Of a DNA stretch of 64,000 bases, positions 19,351 to 28,284 are shown in pieces. Made by a program: the position numbers and the translations under genes. The notes below the pieces were generated by a model that was not told the DNA's origin, ran no database searches, and was given only the letters and a program-made list of their open reading frames with translations. Each line of letters begins with the position of its first letter. Within the stretch, counting starts at the first letter, position 1. The DNA is from Bacillus haynesii (GTDB lineage: Bacteria; Bacillota; Bacilli; Bacillales; Bacillaceae). The DNA is taken from positions 61,479 through 125,478 of the forward strand of contig NZ_MRBL01000009.1 in assembly GCF_001969855.1 (NCBI RefSeq), written 5' to 3'.

Positions 19351-20073
19351 ATGAGATTGGATAAACTGTTGTCAAACAGCGGTTACGGGTCGAGAAAAGA
19401 AGTCAAAAAAATGCTGAAAAACGGCGCGGTGCGCGTGAATGATCAATTGGTCAAAGACGCCAAAGAGCAAGTTGACCCGGAATCAGACGACATCACGGTA
19501 TACGGTGAGCCCGTCATTTATCAGGAATTTATTTACTTGATGATGAACAAGCCGCAAGGAGTGCTGTCTGCAACAGAAGACAGCCGGCAGGAAACGGTTG
19601 TCGATCTGCTCGATCCGGAGCTGCTGAGTTTTGAGCCGTTTCCGGTCGGAAGGCTTGACAAGGATACCGAGGGGCTGCTGCTTTTGACGAATGACGGACA
19701 GTTGGCACACCAGCTTTTATCCCCGAAAAAACACGTGCCTAAAACGTATGAAGTACATGTCAATAAGCCGATTGATCAGGCGGCTCTTGACCAGCTTGAA
19801 AAAGGGGTCGATATCGGTGAAGGCTATGTCACAAAACCGGCTGAAGCGTCGCTTTTGGAAAGCGAAAACGGCGTGGAACGTCTGCTTTTGACAATAACTG
19901 AAGGAAAATTTCATCAGGTGAAAAGAATGCTGAAGGCGGTCGGCCATGACGTCATCTATTTAAAGCGGCTGAAAATGGGGGATGTCGATCTCGATGAAGA
20001 GCTTTTGCCAGGGGAATACAGGGAGCTCTCTGAACACGAGCTTGCCGCATTGCAAAACAAAAAGACACTCTGA
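19351..20073 (+). CDS. ytzG: RsuA-family 16S rRNA pseudouridine synthase (YtzG)
   Basis: A 240-residue enzyme. An S4 RNA-binding domain (MRLDKLLSNSGYGSRKEV, residues 1-18 onward) is followed by the RsuA/RluB catalytic domain with GRLDKDTEGLLLLTNDG near residue 97, whose first Asp is the catalytic residue. ATG 19351 has AAAGGGAG upstream. It modifies small-subunit rRNA (pseudouridine 516 in E. coli RsuA); the site here is inferred. Confidence 0.9.
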   Translation: MRLDKLLSNSGYGSRKEVKKMLKNGAVRVNDQLVKDAKEQVDPESDDITVYGEPVIYQEFIYLMMNKPQGVLSATEDSRQETVVDLLDPELLSFEPFPVGRLDKDTEGLLLLTNDGQLAHQLLSPKKHVPKTYEVHVNKPIDQAALDQLEKGVDIGEGYVTKPAEASLLESENGVERLLLTITEGKFHQVKRMLKAVGHDVIYLKRLKMGDVDLDEELLPGEYRELSEHELAALQNKKTL

Positions 20074-20101
20074 TTCATCGAGTGTCTGAAGTGGTTTGAG
20101 G

Positions 20102-20135
20102 AGCATCGAACTTAATCGAGTTTGATGCTTTTTAT
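20102..20135 (+). terminator. terminator of ytzG
   Basis: AGCATCgAACT/AGTTtGATGCT stem with five T. An AGACACTC/GAGTGTCT hairpin at 20062-20086, over the ytzG stop, precedes it. Confidence 0.8.
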
Positions 20136-20192
20136 GTTTGATGGCTGTCTTATATGATATTCAGCGCTAAAGTTCAATTTTTCAGAATATTA

Positions 20193-20414
20193 CTATGAGG
20201 AGATTTTCACTTTTTTTCTTGTAGTCTCCCATTTGCCTCTGCTTGGGCTGTGTACTAGATCGTTGTATGCCAACACATTCAGATCACGCTGGATTGTTCT
20301 CGGTGTAATGCCAAATTCATCAACCAGTTCCTGGGTTGTAACGAGTCCTTTTTCTTGAATGAACATGTAGACTGATTTGATCCTGGTTAGCATTCGGTTT
20401 GTTGAAGGTTTCAA
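20193..20414 (-). CDS. ytzE: small DeoR-type HTH regulator (YtzE)
   Basis: A 73-residue protein consisting only of a DeoR-type winged helix-turn-helix. The recognition-helix signature is TTQELVDEFGITPRTIQRDL at about residues 26-45. It lacks the C-terminal sugar-phosphate sensor domain of full DeoR regulators. It is alone on the minus strand between ytzG and ythP, as in B. subtilis. Targets are unknown. No further gene is seen in the 268 bp between its start and ythP. Confidence 0.8.
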   Translation of the reverse strand: MKPSTNRMLTRIKSVYMFIQEKGLVTTQELVDEFGITPRTIQRDLNVLAYNDLVHSPSRGKWETTRKKVKISS

Positions 20415-20682
20415 ACAACCACTCCCTATCGTATGATCGAATGGACTTGACTACCACAACTTTCGACTCCAAAATGCAGCATGGACGGTTAGCGACCATT
20501 TCTTGAAAATGATCAATAAATATTATACACGATCTCTTTGCCAAATATCCAGAAAAAAGCCGGAGCCAAATTAATGAAAAAATGAAAATCGTGAGCAGAA
20601 CATGCACTACGATCACGTTTTTTTTGATAAAAAAATTTAAACTTTTTCTTGCTTCATACGTAATAAAAGAGAGGTGGTGAAG

Positions 20683-21393
20683 ATGATGAAGTTAAAAGTG
20701 CATATCGAAAAATCCGGTTATGAAGAAGGGGAATCGGCGATCGAAAATATATCATTTGCTGTGGGGGAAGGCGAGCTCGTCGGATTAATCGGCCCGAATG
20801 GGGCGGGGAAAAGCACGACAATTAAAACGATACTCGGTTTAACAAGGCATATGGCCGGACAGATTGAATGGCCTGAAACGTCAAACTATGCATACATACC
20901 TGAACAGCCCAGTTTTTACGACGAATTGACTTTATGGGAGCATATCACGGCTTTAGGGACGTTTTTAGAGGAGGACGAGTCTTCGTTTTTGCCGAGGGCG
21001 AATCGGCTCATCGAGCGATTTTCGCTGGAGCATGCGCTTCACGATTATCCGGGGACCTTTTCGAAAGGGATGCAGCAAAAGCTGATGCTGATCCATGCTT
21101 TTCTCATGCAGCCTGATCTATATATTATCGATGAACCGTTTATCGGGCTCGATCCGATCGCAAGCCGCCTCTTTTTGGATATGCTGAAAGAAGAGCAGAA
21201 GCGGGGAGCGGGTATTTTGCTTTGTACGCATGTGCTGGATACCGCCGAGAAGATCTGTGACCGTTTTTTGTTGATTTCAAATGGCCGTCTGATGCTGGAA
21301 GGTACACTCGAAGAGCTGCAGGAGAAAACCGGCCTTTCGGATGGCTCTCTGCTTGACTGTTTTTACTATGCTGTAAAGGGTGCGCCAGCATGA
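20683..21393 (+). CDS. ythP: ABC transporter ATP-binding protein (YthP)
   Basis: A 236-residue ABC ATPase with Walker A GPNGAGKST (about 37-45), the degenerate signature FSKGMQQK (near 126), Walker B LYIIDEP and a downstream His switch (CTHVLD). The FSKGM signature and the partner YthQ place it with EcsA-like exporters. GAGGTGG precedes ATG 20683. Its stop overlaps the ythQ start by 4 nt, indicating stoichiometric synthesis. Confidence 0.9.
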   Translation: MMKLKVHIEKSGYEEGESAIENISFAVGEGELVGLIGPNGAGKSTTIKTILGLTRHMAGQIEWPETSNYAYIPEQPSFYDELTLWEHITALGTFLEEDESSFLPRANRLIERFSLEHALHDYPGTFSKGMQQKLMLIHAFLMQPDLYIIDEPFIGLDPIASRLFLDMLKEEQKRGAGILLCTHVLDTAEKICDRFLLISNGRLMLEGTLEELQEKTGLSDGSLLDCFYYAVKGAPA

Positions 21394-22550
21394 GCGGCCG
21401 GTCGCTGTTTATCAGCAGGCTGAAGGCGGACTGTCTTTATCAGCTGCGGATCATAAAACTGGTCATCGATTGGACGGTTGCGCTGTATATTGTGCTGCCT
21501 GTGGCCGGAATCGGCGTTTATCAATATATCAAATGGCTGAATGGAGGTTCGTTTCATAACGGATGGCAGGCCGGATTGATTGTGCTGGCTCCGGCCGTTT
21601 TTACGCTGTTTGGGTCTGTGAGGACATTCTTAATGGAAGCCGATCAGCTTTATTTGTTACAAAAAAAGATGCTCGTGTTGAACATGAAAAGATGCGGCTA
21701 TTTATATTGTCTGTTTGTCCAGTTTGGCAAATGGCTGTTTGCGGCGGTCGTGTTTACTCCACTGTTCGTCAGACAATTTGGGATTGATCTGCCTGCTTGT
21801 CTCGCCGTATTCTTTTTTTATTTCTGTCTCAATTCCTTGATCACCGTCTTGAAGCAGCGGAACATCGGACGGCAGTACAAGATGAAACACCGGGTGCTGA
21901 ACGCCGGGCTGATCTTTTTCGTGTGGCTGTCGGCTTGTGCAGTTGTTTTGTTCTTTGCCTGGCCGGTTGTGCTCTTGAGCGGTCTGGTGCTGTTGACGGC
22001 TGCGGTGAAGACCGCCGGCGGCACTCTCGGAAACATGTTTCGATTTTATGAAGAGGTTGAATTTGATCACAGAAGAAAGCTGAGACTCGCAAAATTCTTC
22101 CTGTCGCTGAACCTGGATGGAAGCGTGCCGAAGCCGGGGAAACGAGGGGCGAAAAGGCCGCGGCTGTTCTTTAAAAAATCTCAGAAAATCTTTAAAGCTC
22201 GTACAGTGCAAAATGGCTTTAAGGAAATCTTTTTAAAAGTGATGCTGCGCCATCCGGACTATAAAAGACAGCTTATGCAAATGATCGGCATTTTTACGGC
22301 GCTGATGCTGGTTGGACCGATCTGGATGAAAGCAGGTGCTCTCCTGGTTTTTGCATTCGCTTATCGAAGTCTGTTATCCGTCCATTTTGATAAGGTGATG
22401 GAACGCGTTTTTTTGCTGGGGGCAGATAATGAAAGCGATGCTTTTTATGAAGCGAGGCGGAGTTCCATTGACTGGCTTTTCTATCCGGGGTTGATCTGGT
22501 GCGGCCTCGTCATCGCACTCAGCCTTATGCTAAAAACCCCGTCTTTTTAA
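21390..22550 (+). CDS. ythQ: ABC transporter permease, EcsB-like (YthQ)
   Basis: A 386-residue membrane protein with clustered hydrophobic segments (about 25-50, 60-80, 105-160, 175-210, 295-325, 360-380) and a basic cytoplasmic loop near 230-265. This is the EcsB pattern. It forms a transporter with YthP; the substrate is unknown. The stop codon lies inside a strong terminator hairpin. Confidence 0.85.
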   Translation: MSGRSLFISRLKADCLYQLRIIKLVIDWTVALYIVLPVAGIGVYQYIKWLNGGSFHNGWQAGLIVLAPAVFTLFGSVRTFLMEADQLYLLQKKMLVLNMKRCGYLYCLFVQFGKWLFAAVVFTPLFVRQFGIDLPACLAVFFFYFCLNSLITVLKQRNIGRQYKMKHRVLNAGLIFFVWLSACAVVLFFAWPVVLLSGLVLLTAAVKTAGGTLGNMFRFYEEVEFDHRRKLRLAKFFLSLNLDGSVPKPGKRGAKRPRLFFKKSQKIFKARTVQNGFKEIFLKVMLRHPDYKRQLMQMIGIFTALMLVGPIWMKAGALLVFAFAYRSLLSVHFDKVMERVFLLGADNESDAFYEARRSSIDWLFYPGLIWCGLVIALSLMLKTPSF

Positions 22551-22564
22551 AAAAGACGGGGTTC
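22532..22564. terminator. bidirectional terminator between ythQ and pbuO
   Basis: AAAACCCCGTCTTTTT/AAAAAGACGGGGTTxx is a perfect GC-core stem that includes the ythQ stop and serves both convergent genes. Confidence 0.92.
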
Positions 22565-22570
22565 AGTCGT

Positions 22571-23878
22571 TTAATGCCCTTCCAAAAAGAAGAGGTGTAT
22601 GAAAAAGAGAACGGCAAACACGAAGACAAGCGGATGTATCTCGCGCCATTTGCCTTTCGCGGCTTTCACAATCGGATAAGAGATAAACCCGAGGGAAATG
22701 CCTGTCGCAATAGACGATGTCAGCGGCATTGTCAAAATGACGAGAAAGGCCGGAAATGCTTCGTCAAGTTCTTTCCAGCGGATGTTGGTCACAGCGCCGA
22801 TCATCATGCTTCCTACAATGATCAATGCCGGTGACGTAATCGCTGCGATCCCGGAGACCGCGCTGACAAGCGGGCTGAAAAACAGCGCCGCGCCGAAAAG
22901 CACAGCGACTGTTAAAGACGTAAGCCCTGTTCTTCCGCCTGCGGCAACCCCGGCGGATGATTCGATATAGGCGGTCGTCGGGCTTGTCCCGAACATTGCG
23001 CCGATCGTCGTCGCTGTCGAATCGGCAAGAAGGGCTTTTCTTGCATTCGGCAGTTTGTTGTTTTTCATGAGCCCGGCTTGCTCAGCGACACCGATCATCG
23101 TTCCTGTCGTATCAAAAATCGTGACGAGGAGAAACGAAAAGACAACTGAATAAAGGCCGTAGTGGATGACATCGCCAAAAGCGGCGAAAGGGTTTGTGAC
23201 GATCAGTTTTTCGGGCAGATGAGGCATTGACAGAATCCCTTTGGTAAACTCAAGCTGGCCGGTAAAAAAGGCGATCAGCCCGGTTAAGATCATACCGAAA
23301 AATAGAGCGCCGTTCACATTCATGACCATCAAAACGACAGAGAAAGCCAAGCCGATTAGTGCCAGTATCACGCCGGGCGAGTGCAGATTGCCGAGCCCGA
23401 CCAAATTGGCTTCATTGGCGGTAATGATTCCGGCTCCTCTCAGACCGACAAAAGCGATAAACAATCCGATTCCGGCGGTAATCCCGTATTTTAGATTGGC
23501 CGGAATCGCTTCGATCAGTTGTTTTCTAAGAGGTGTTAGCGATAAGATAATAAAGAGGATACCGGCCGCGAAGACAGCGCTGAACGCCGTCTGGTAAGAA
23601 ATTTCGCCGTTGGACGAGCCGACGACTGACACTGCAAAATACGCGTTCAGTCCCATCCCGGGTGCAATCGCGATCGGAAAGTTGGCGGCAAGCGCCATCC
23701 AAAGCGTTCCGACAACTGCGGCGATGATTGTGGCGGTGAATACTTGATCAAACGGGACGCCTGTGCCGGAAAGGATACTCGGGTTGACCACGACGATATA
23801 AACCATTGTAAAGAAGGTTGTAATACCGGCGAGGATTTCTTTTTTGACTGTGGTTTGGTTTTCTTTTATGTTAAACAT
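22571..23878 (-). CDS. pbuO: guanine/hypoxanthine permease, AzgA-type NCS2 (PbuO)
   Basis: A 435-residue, ~12-helix nucleobase permease. The conserved PGMGLNAYF (near 70-78) and the GTSPTTAYIESSAG segment of the substrate and ion region mark the AzgA/PbuG subgroup. Position between ythQ and ytjP identifies it as pbuO rather than pbuG. ATG 23878 has GGAGG 5 nt away; the upstream TTG and adjacent ATG give poorer spacing. Paired PurR boxes lie immediately upstream and no purine riboswitch is present, as expected for pbuO. Confidence 0.9.
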   Translation of the reverse strand: MFNIKENQTTVKKEILAGITTFFTMVYIVVVNPSILSGTGVPFDQVFTATIIAAVVGTLWMALAANFPIAIAPGMGLNAYFAVSVVGSSNGEISYQTAFSAVFAAGILFIILSLTPLRKQLIEAIPANLKYGITAGIGLFIAFVGLRGAGIITANEANLVGLGNLHSPGVILALIGLAFSVVLMVMNVNGALFFGMILTGLIAFFTGQLEFTKGILSMPHLPEKLIVTNPFAAFGDVIHYGLYSVVFSFLLVTIFDTTGTMIGVAEQAGLMKNNKLPNARKALLADSTATTIGAMFGTSPTTAYIESSAGVAAGGRTGLTSLTVAVLFGAALFFSPLVSAVSGIAAITSPALIIVGSMMIGAVTNIRWKELDEAFPAFLVILTMPLTSSIATGISLGFISYPIVKAAKGKWREIHPLVFVFAVLFFIHLFFLEGH

Positions 23879-23885
23879 CATTTCC

Positions 23886-23936
23886 TCCAATAACGAACAT
23901 TATAGCAAAACAATATCTATATTATTCGTTATCAGG
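23886..23936. promoter_or_regulatory. PurR box pair between pbuO and ytjP
   Basis: Two inverted half-boxes: AATAACGAACATTAT (CGAAC at 23894-23898) and, on the other strand, GATAACGAATAATAT (ATTCG at 23924-23928), with 25 nt between the CGAA cores. This is the spacing of Bacillus PurR control sites, which are inactivated by PRPP. It should repress pbuO when purines are plentiful and may also affect ytjP. Confidence 0.7.
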
Positions 23937-23985
23937 TGTTTTTGCAAGGGTTTTTGGCTAAACTGAAAAAAGAAGGGGCGAAATT

Positions 23986-25377
23986 ATGAACTGGGAACAG
24001 GAAGTTTTAAAAAGACGGAATGAGATCGTAGAGGATATTCAAGGTGTTTTAAAAATCAACAGCGTCCTTGATGAAGAGACGGCGGGTCCGGGCCGGCCGT
24101 TTGGAAAAGAAATTCAAGAATGCCTGACAGCGCTTCTCAATAAAGGGGAAGAAAGCGGGTTTACGGTCAAAAATCTTGACGGTTATGCAGGCCATATCGA
24201 ATGGGGGAAAGGCGAGGAGATCATCGGCGTGCTTTGCCACATTGATGTCGTTCCGCCCGGAGATGGGTGGACGAGCGACCCGTTTGCTGCAGAAATCAGA
24301 GACGGGCGCATCTATGCAAGGGGAGCGCTTGATGATAAAGGGCCGACAATGGCCGCGTTTCATGCATTAAAAATTGTCAAAGACTCGGGCCTCCCATTAT
24401 CAAAGCGAATCAGAATGATTATCGGCACCGATGAAGAAAGCGACTGGCGCTGTGTGGAGCATTACTTTAAACACGAAGAGATGCCTTCAGCCGGTTTTGC
24501 GCCTGATGCTGATTTTCCGATTATCTATGCGGAAAAAGGGCTGATTGACGCAGCTTTAAAAATTGAAACTGATCAAGCGGAAACAGGTGCGGACTTGGTA
24601 TTGGAGACTTTCCGGTCCGGCCGGCGTCTGAACATGGTGCCTGATGATGCCGAAGCCGTTCTGGCCGGAACTGCCCCGTCAGGATTTGAAGAGTCATTTG
24701 CCCGGTTTGTAAAAGAAAAGCGCGCAGAAGGGCGTATTCTTCAAGAAGGCGGCAGACTGACAATAACCGTGTACGGCAAATCAGCTCATGCCATGGAGCC
24801 TAATAACGGTGTCAATGCCGGTCTCATTTTGGCCGAGTTTTTACATACACAATCCCTTGACAGAACCGGTCTCCATTTTGTTCAAACGGTTAGCGGGGCT
24901 TTTGCCGGAGATACGAGAGGGAAAAAGATCGGCATCGACTGCCGTGATGACATCAGCGGAGAGCTGACGTTGAATGTCGGCCGGCTGCAGTATGAACAGG
25001 AAAAAGGCGGGGAGGCCCATATTAATATTCGCTATCCTGTGACTGAAGAGAGCGGCCGGGTGAAATCCGGGCTGTCACAAATACAGGGCGCCAGCCTTAT
25101 CAGCTTTAAAGACAGCAAGCCCCATCATGTAGCAAAAGACCATGAGCTGATCAAAACGCTGCAGCGGGTCTATGAGGAGCAGACAGGGGAAACGGCAGAG
25201 TTAATTTCCATCGGCGGGGCGACATATGCACGATCACTGAAAGCCGGCGTGGCATTTGGACCGCTGTTTCCAGGACGTCCTGATGTTGCCCATCAGAAAG
25301 ACGAGTATATGGAAATCGATGATCTGCTGAAGGCTGTATCGATTTATGCACAGGCTATTTATGAATTGGCGAAGTAG
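23986..25377 (+). CDS. ytjP: PepV-type M20 dipeptidase (YtjP)
   Basis: A 463-residue cytoplasmic zinc dipeptidase of the PepV branch. Visible metal and catalytic residues are His and Asp in CHIDVVPPGDGW (near 84-95), Asp in RGALDDKGP (near 117) and the Glu pair in GTDEES (near 150); the dimerisation/lid domain is inserted in the middle. AAGGGGCG precedes the ATG. It hydrolyses dipeptides with broad specificity in related enzymes. Confidence 0.92.
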   Translation: MNWEQEVLKRRNEIVEDIQGVLKINSVLDEETAGPGRPFGKEIQECLTALLNKGEESGFTVKNLDGYAGHIEWGKGEEIIGVLCHIDVVPPGDGWTSDPFAAEIRDGRIYARGALDDKGPTMAAFHALKIVKDSGLPLSKRIRMIIGTDEESDWRCVEHYFKHEEMPSAGFAPDADFPIIYAEKGLIDAALKIETDQAETGADLVLETFRSGRRLNMVPDDAEAVLAGTAPSGFEESFARFVKEKRAEGRILQEGGRLTITVYGKSAHAMEPNNGVNAGLILAEFLHTQSLDRTGLHFVQTVSGAFAGDTRGKKIGIDCRDDISGELTLNVGRLQYEQEKGGEAHINIRYPVTEESGRVKSGLSQIQGASLISFKDSKPHHVAKDHELIKTLQRVYEEQTGETAELISIGGATYARSLKAGVAFGPLFPGRPDVAHQKDEYMEIDDLLKAVSIYAQAIYELAK

Positions 25378-25393
25378 CAAAGAAAGTGATGAT

Positions 25394-25867
25394 ATGAGAC
25401 ATCAGCGAGGCGTATTATTTGAAATCCCGAACGGGTACGGGCGCTTTCTTCTCGATATGCTGAAACCGGTTGATCCGGCAGGTTTCAATTGGCTGCTTGC
25501 CGATGGCGAATGCTATCTCGTGCAAAACGGTGAGTTGTCAGATGAAAATCTTTTTCCCCAAGAACCGCAGGTGCTGATAGGAAAAGCATTTAAAAAAAGG
25601 CTGGAAGACGAAAGATACTATCTCATCTTCGCTGATTTGAAGGCTTTTCCTCGGGATGGTCATCCTGAGGATGTCAGCACATATGAATCATATATGAAAA
25701 GCAGCTGCGAGCTGATTGTACTTACAGCCGATTCGAGTTTTGTCACGATATACTGCAAAGATCAAAAAAAGCTGGAGCTTCTGTATCAAAATGCAAAGGA
25801 CTGCGGTTTCAAGCGTATTGAATATATAACGGATCACAACGATGCCAGGACAGGGATGCATGTGTAG
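25394..25867 (+). CDS. DUF2691 family protein
   Basis: A 157-residue soluble protein of unknown function opening with MRHQRGVLFEIPNGYG, which resembles the DUF2691 family start; the assignment is from memory. ATG 25394 is chosen because the longer frame from 25346 overlaps ytjP and the weak AAAGTGAT ribosome binding site fits this start. It is 16 nt behind ytjP, so it is probably co-transcribed, and is closed by a strong terminator. Confidence 0.6.
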   Translation: MRHQRGVLFEIPNGYGRFLLDMLKPVDPAGFNWLLADGECYLVQNGELSDENLFPQEPQVLIGKAFKKRLEDERYYLIFADLKAFPRDGHPEDVSTYESYMKSSCELIVLTADSSFVTIYCKDQKKLELLYQNAKDCGFKRIEYITDHNDARTGMHV

Positions 25868-25874
25868 CGCAACA

Positions 25875-25905
25875 AAGACAGCCGCTCTATAGAGCGGCTT
25901 TTTTG
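25875..25905 (+). terminator. terminator after the DUF2691 gene
   Basis: AGCCGCTCTATAGAGCGGCT with six T. Confidence 0.92.
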
Positions 25906-25981
25906 CTGAAAAACATTGCTGTTTTCAAGGATAACGAATATAGTAAAGGTGCGTACAGGCGTCCGAGAGGAGAGGGGCTTT

Positions 25982-27172
25982 TTGAAGCAGGAAAAGGAAT
26001 TGCTTCATGTGAGGAAACGGTTTTATTCATTTTATTTTTTGTTCTTTTTCGGTTACGGGGCGTTTTATCCGCTTCTTTCCGTGTATTTAAAAGATGCCGT
26101 TCATTTGTCAGGCGGGCAAATCGGCCTGATCTTGTCGATCAGCCCCGTTGTCATGATTTTCATCCAGCCTGTCTGGGGAATCATGAGCGATTTAACGAGA
26201 AAGCCTACCGTGCTTTTGACGATGGCTTTACTGTTGACGGCTTTATTTGCCTTTTTGTTCTCACTTTTCAAATCATATGAATGGCTGCTTCTCGCGATGA
26301 TTTTTCTTGCTGCTTTTCAAAGCGCCATCGTCCCGCTGTCCGACAGCATAGCGGTTAGTTTTTCTGAAAAATCAAAAATCCCCTACGGATCGATTCGGCT
26401 GTGGGGAGCCCTTGGCTTTGCCGCCGCCGTTTTTGTGATGGGCAGGCTTGCTGAAATTTTTCATCTTTCCGTTATTTTTTATACGTTTACTTTGTTCCTG
26501 ATCGCCTCAGCTTTATTTGCTCACAGGCTTCCGAAAGAAAATAAAGCGATGAAGGTCGATTTGAAGAGCGGGATCAAAGAGTTATTCAAAATCAGAAAGT
26601 ATTTGATCTTTTTGCTTGCCGCCTTTTTGATGATGGGACCTACACTTGCTCATAACATTTATTTTGGCATCTATATCAATGAAATCGGAGGCACGCTTGC
26701 GGGAGTGGGGATCGCGTTTTTGGTCGCTGCCGGCAGTGAAGCGCCTTTTATGAAAGCCGCGAACCGCTTGATTCAACGGTTTGGAATAGAAAGGGTACTG
26801 CTGTTTGCGGTTCTCATTTCCTCGCTTCGCTGGCTTTTTTACTACATCATGCCGTCGCTGCCGTTCGTTTATGCGACATGTATTGTACAAGGCTTTTCCA
26901 TCGGATTGTTTATCCCGGCCGCGCTGCAATACGTAAGAAAGCTGGCTCCCGGCCATTTGGGCGCTACAGCGATCAGTCTGTACACAGCCGTCGGAAACGG
27001 TTTTGGCAACTGGTTTTGTACATTTGCCGGCGGGCTGATTTATGAACGCTATTCAGCGCTGTCCGTCTATTTGTTCTTCGGTGTTTTATCTTCTCTTTCT
27101 TTCCTGTTGTTCGTGATGATCAACACCTTTTCAAAAAAGACGGCAGCCGTGCAGTCATCGGTTTCTTCATGA
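25982..27172 (+). CDS. MFS permease, MFS_1-like / oligosaccharide-H+ symporter type
   Basis: A 396-residue, 12-helix transporter. Helix 1 reads FYFLFFFGYGAFYPLLSVYL, with the MFS loop 2-3 signature GIMSDLTRKP near residues 68-77 (G-x3-D-x2-R-K). The TTG start at 25982 is chosen because GAGAGGAGAGGGG sits just before it; the longer ATG frame from 25916 lacks a ribosome binding site. The family includes LacY-like and 3-phenylpropionate-like carriers and B. subtilis YwbF. The substrate is not deducible. Confidence 0.8.
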   Translation: MKQEKELLHVRKRFYSFYFLFFFGYGAFYPLLSVYLKDAVHLSGGQIGLILSISPVVMIFIQPVWGIMSDLTRKPTVLLTMALLLTALFAFLFSLFKSYEWLLLAMIFLAAFQSAIVPLSDSIAVSFSEKSKIPYGSIRLWGALGFAAAVFVMGRLAEIFHLSVIFYTFTLFLIASALFAHRLPKENKAMKVDLKSGIKELFKIRKYLIFLLAAFLMMGPTLAHNIYFGIYINEIGGTLAGVGIAFLVAAGSEAPFMKAANRLIQRFGIERVLLFAVLISSLRWLFYYIMPSLPFVYATCIVQGFSIGLFIPAALQYVRKLAPGHLGATAISLYTAVGNGFGNWFCTFAGGLIYERYSALSVYLFFGVLSSLSFLLFVMINTFSKKTAAVQSSVSS

Positions 27173-27208
27173 AAAAAGCCTGGTTTCAAAACAGAAATCA
27201 GGCTTTTC
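27172..27208. terminator. bidirectional terminator between the MFS gene and ytkP
   Basis: AAAAAAGCCTG.TTTC/GAAA.CAGGCTTTT stem between two convergent stops. Confidence 0.85.
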
Positions 27209-27212
27209 TCTC

Positions 27213-28145
27213 TTAATTAAATTGAAATAAATCGCTTGATAAATAGCGTTCCCCTGTATCGGCTGTCATGCAGACGACCACTTTGTCGGGAGGGAGCTTT
27301 TTGGCCGTTTCAACAGCAGCAAAGCAAGCGGCTCCAGAAGAAGGGCCGACAAGGATTCCTTCTTCCCGCGCCAATCTGCGCGTCATCTCGTAGGCTTCTT
27401 CGTCCTTGATCTTTAAGATTTCGTCATAGACGTTTTCGTTTAAAATGTTTGGAATAAATCCCGGACTTGTCCCGACGAGCTTGTGTTTTCCAGGTTTGCC
27501 GCCGGATAAAACAGGCGATCCTGCAGGTTCTGCCACGTGAACGGTTATTCCCGGAAATAACGCTTTCAGCTTTTCGCCTGTTCCGGTAATCGTTCCGCCT
27601 GTACCTGCTGTTGCAACAAATGCGGCGAGCGGTTTGCCGATTTCTTCTATTGCCCGGGCAATTTCCAGAGCGGTTGATCTCCGGTGAGCCTCCGGATTGG
27701 CTTCATTATCAAACTGCATCGGAATAAAGCTGCCTGGGATTTGCCGAGCGAGCTCCTGTGCTTTTTTGATGCTGCCTGGCATTCTTTCGTCCCCGGGCGT
27801 CAGGACAACTTCAGCCCCGTACGCTTTCAGAAGATTGATCCGCTCTTTTGTCATCGTATCAGGCATGACAAGAATGGCTTTGTAGCCCCTTGCCGCCGCG
27901 TTCATCGCAAGGCCGATGCCGGTGTTCCCGCTCGTCGGTTCGATGATGGTTGAACCCGGTTTCAGCAGGCCTTTTTCTTCGGCATCCAGGATCATTTGGT
28001 AGGCCGCGCGGTCTTTCACGCTTCCGCTCGGATTAAAAGATTCAAGCTTGATATAAACTTGGGCCGCGTTTTCGGGCTGAACGCGGTTCAACTTGACAAG
28101 GGGCGTTTCCCCGATTAATTCTGCAATATTTTGAACGGCTCTCAC
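27213..28145 (-). CDS. ytkP: cysteine synthase family PLP enzyme (YtkP)
   Basis: A 310-residue fold-type II PLP enzyme. The PLP lysine is in SGSVKDRAA (near 41-49), the substrate loop TSGNTG near 70-75, and the phosphate-binding GTGGTITGTG near 176-185. These are the CysK/CysM features for O-acetylserine sulfhydrylation. B. subtilis carries CysK elsewhere, and YtkP is an extra paralogue. No S-box or CymR-like site was recognised in the 139-bp gap to ytlP. Confidence 0.88.
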   Translation of the reverse strand: MRAVQNIAELIGETPLVKLNRVQPENAAQVYIKLESFNPSGSVKDRAAYQMILDAEEKGLLKPGSTIIEPTSGNTGIGLAMNAAARGYKAILVMPDTMTKERINLLKAYGAEVVLTPGDERMPGSIKKAQELARQIPGSFIPMQFDNEANPEAHRRSTALEIARAIEEIGKPLAAFVATAGTGGTITGTGEKLKALFPGITVHVAEPAGSPVLSGGKPGKHKLVGTSPGFIPNILNENVYDEILKIKDEEAYEMTRRLAREEGILVGPSSGAACFAAVETAKKLPPDKVVVCMTADTGERYLSSDLFQFN

Positions 28146-28284
28146 GACTGTGCACCCTTTCTAAAAAACATGGTTCTGTCAATATCCTATCATAAGGCCT
28201 TGGAAAGTGGAAAATAGAGAGGTTATAAGTCCTTATATTTTTTGTTAAAATATAGAGAAGACGAATGAGGAGGAAGCCATACAT

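Noticed and set aside
23880..23985. Purine riboswitch in front of the permease
   Set aside because: No conserved aptamer core or terminator is present; paired PurR boxes explain control.
25903..26280. 125-residue ORF overlapping the MFS gene
   Set aside because: Shadow frame within the transporter coding sequence; no independent signals.
27208..28284. S-box or T-box control of ytkP
   Set aside because: The 139-bp upstream region is too short and lacks the conserved core motifs.
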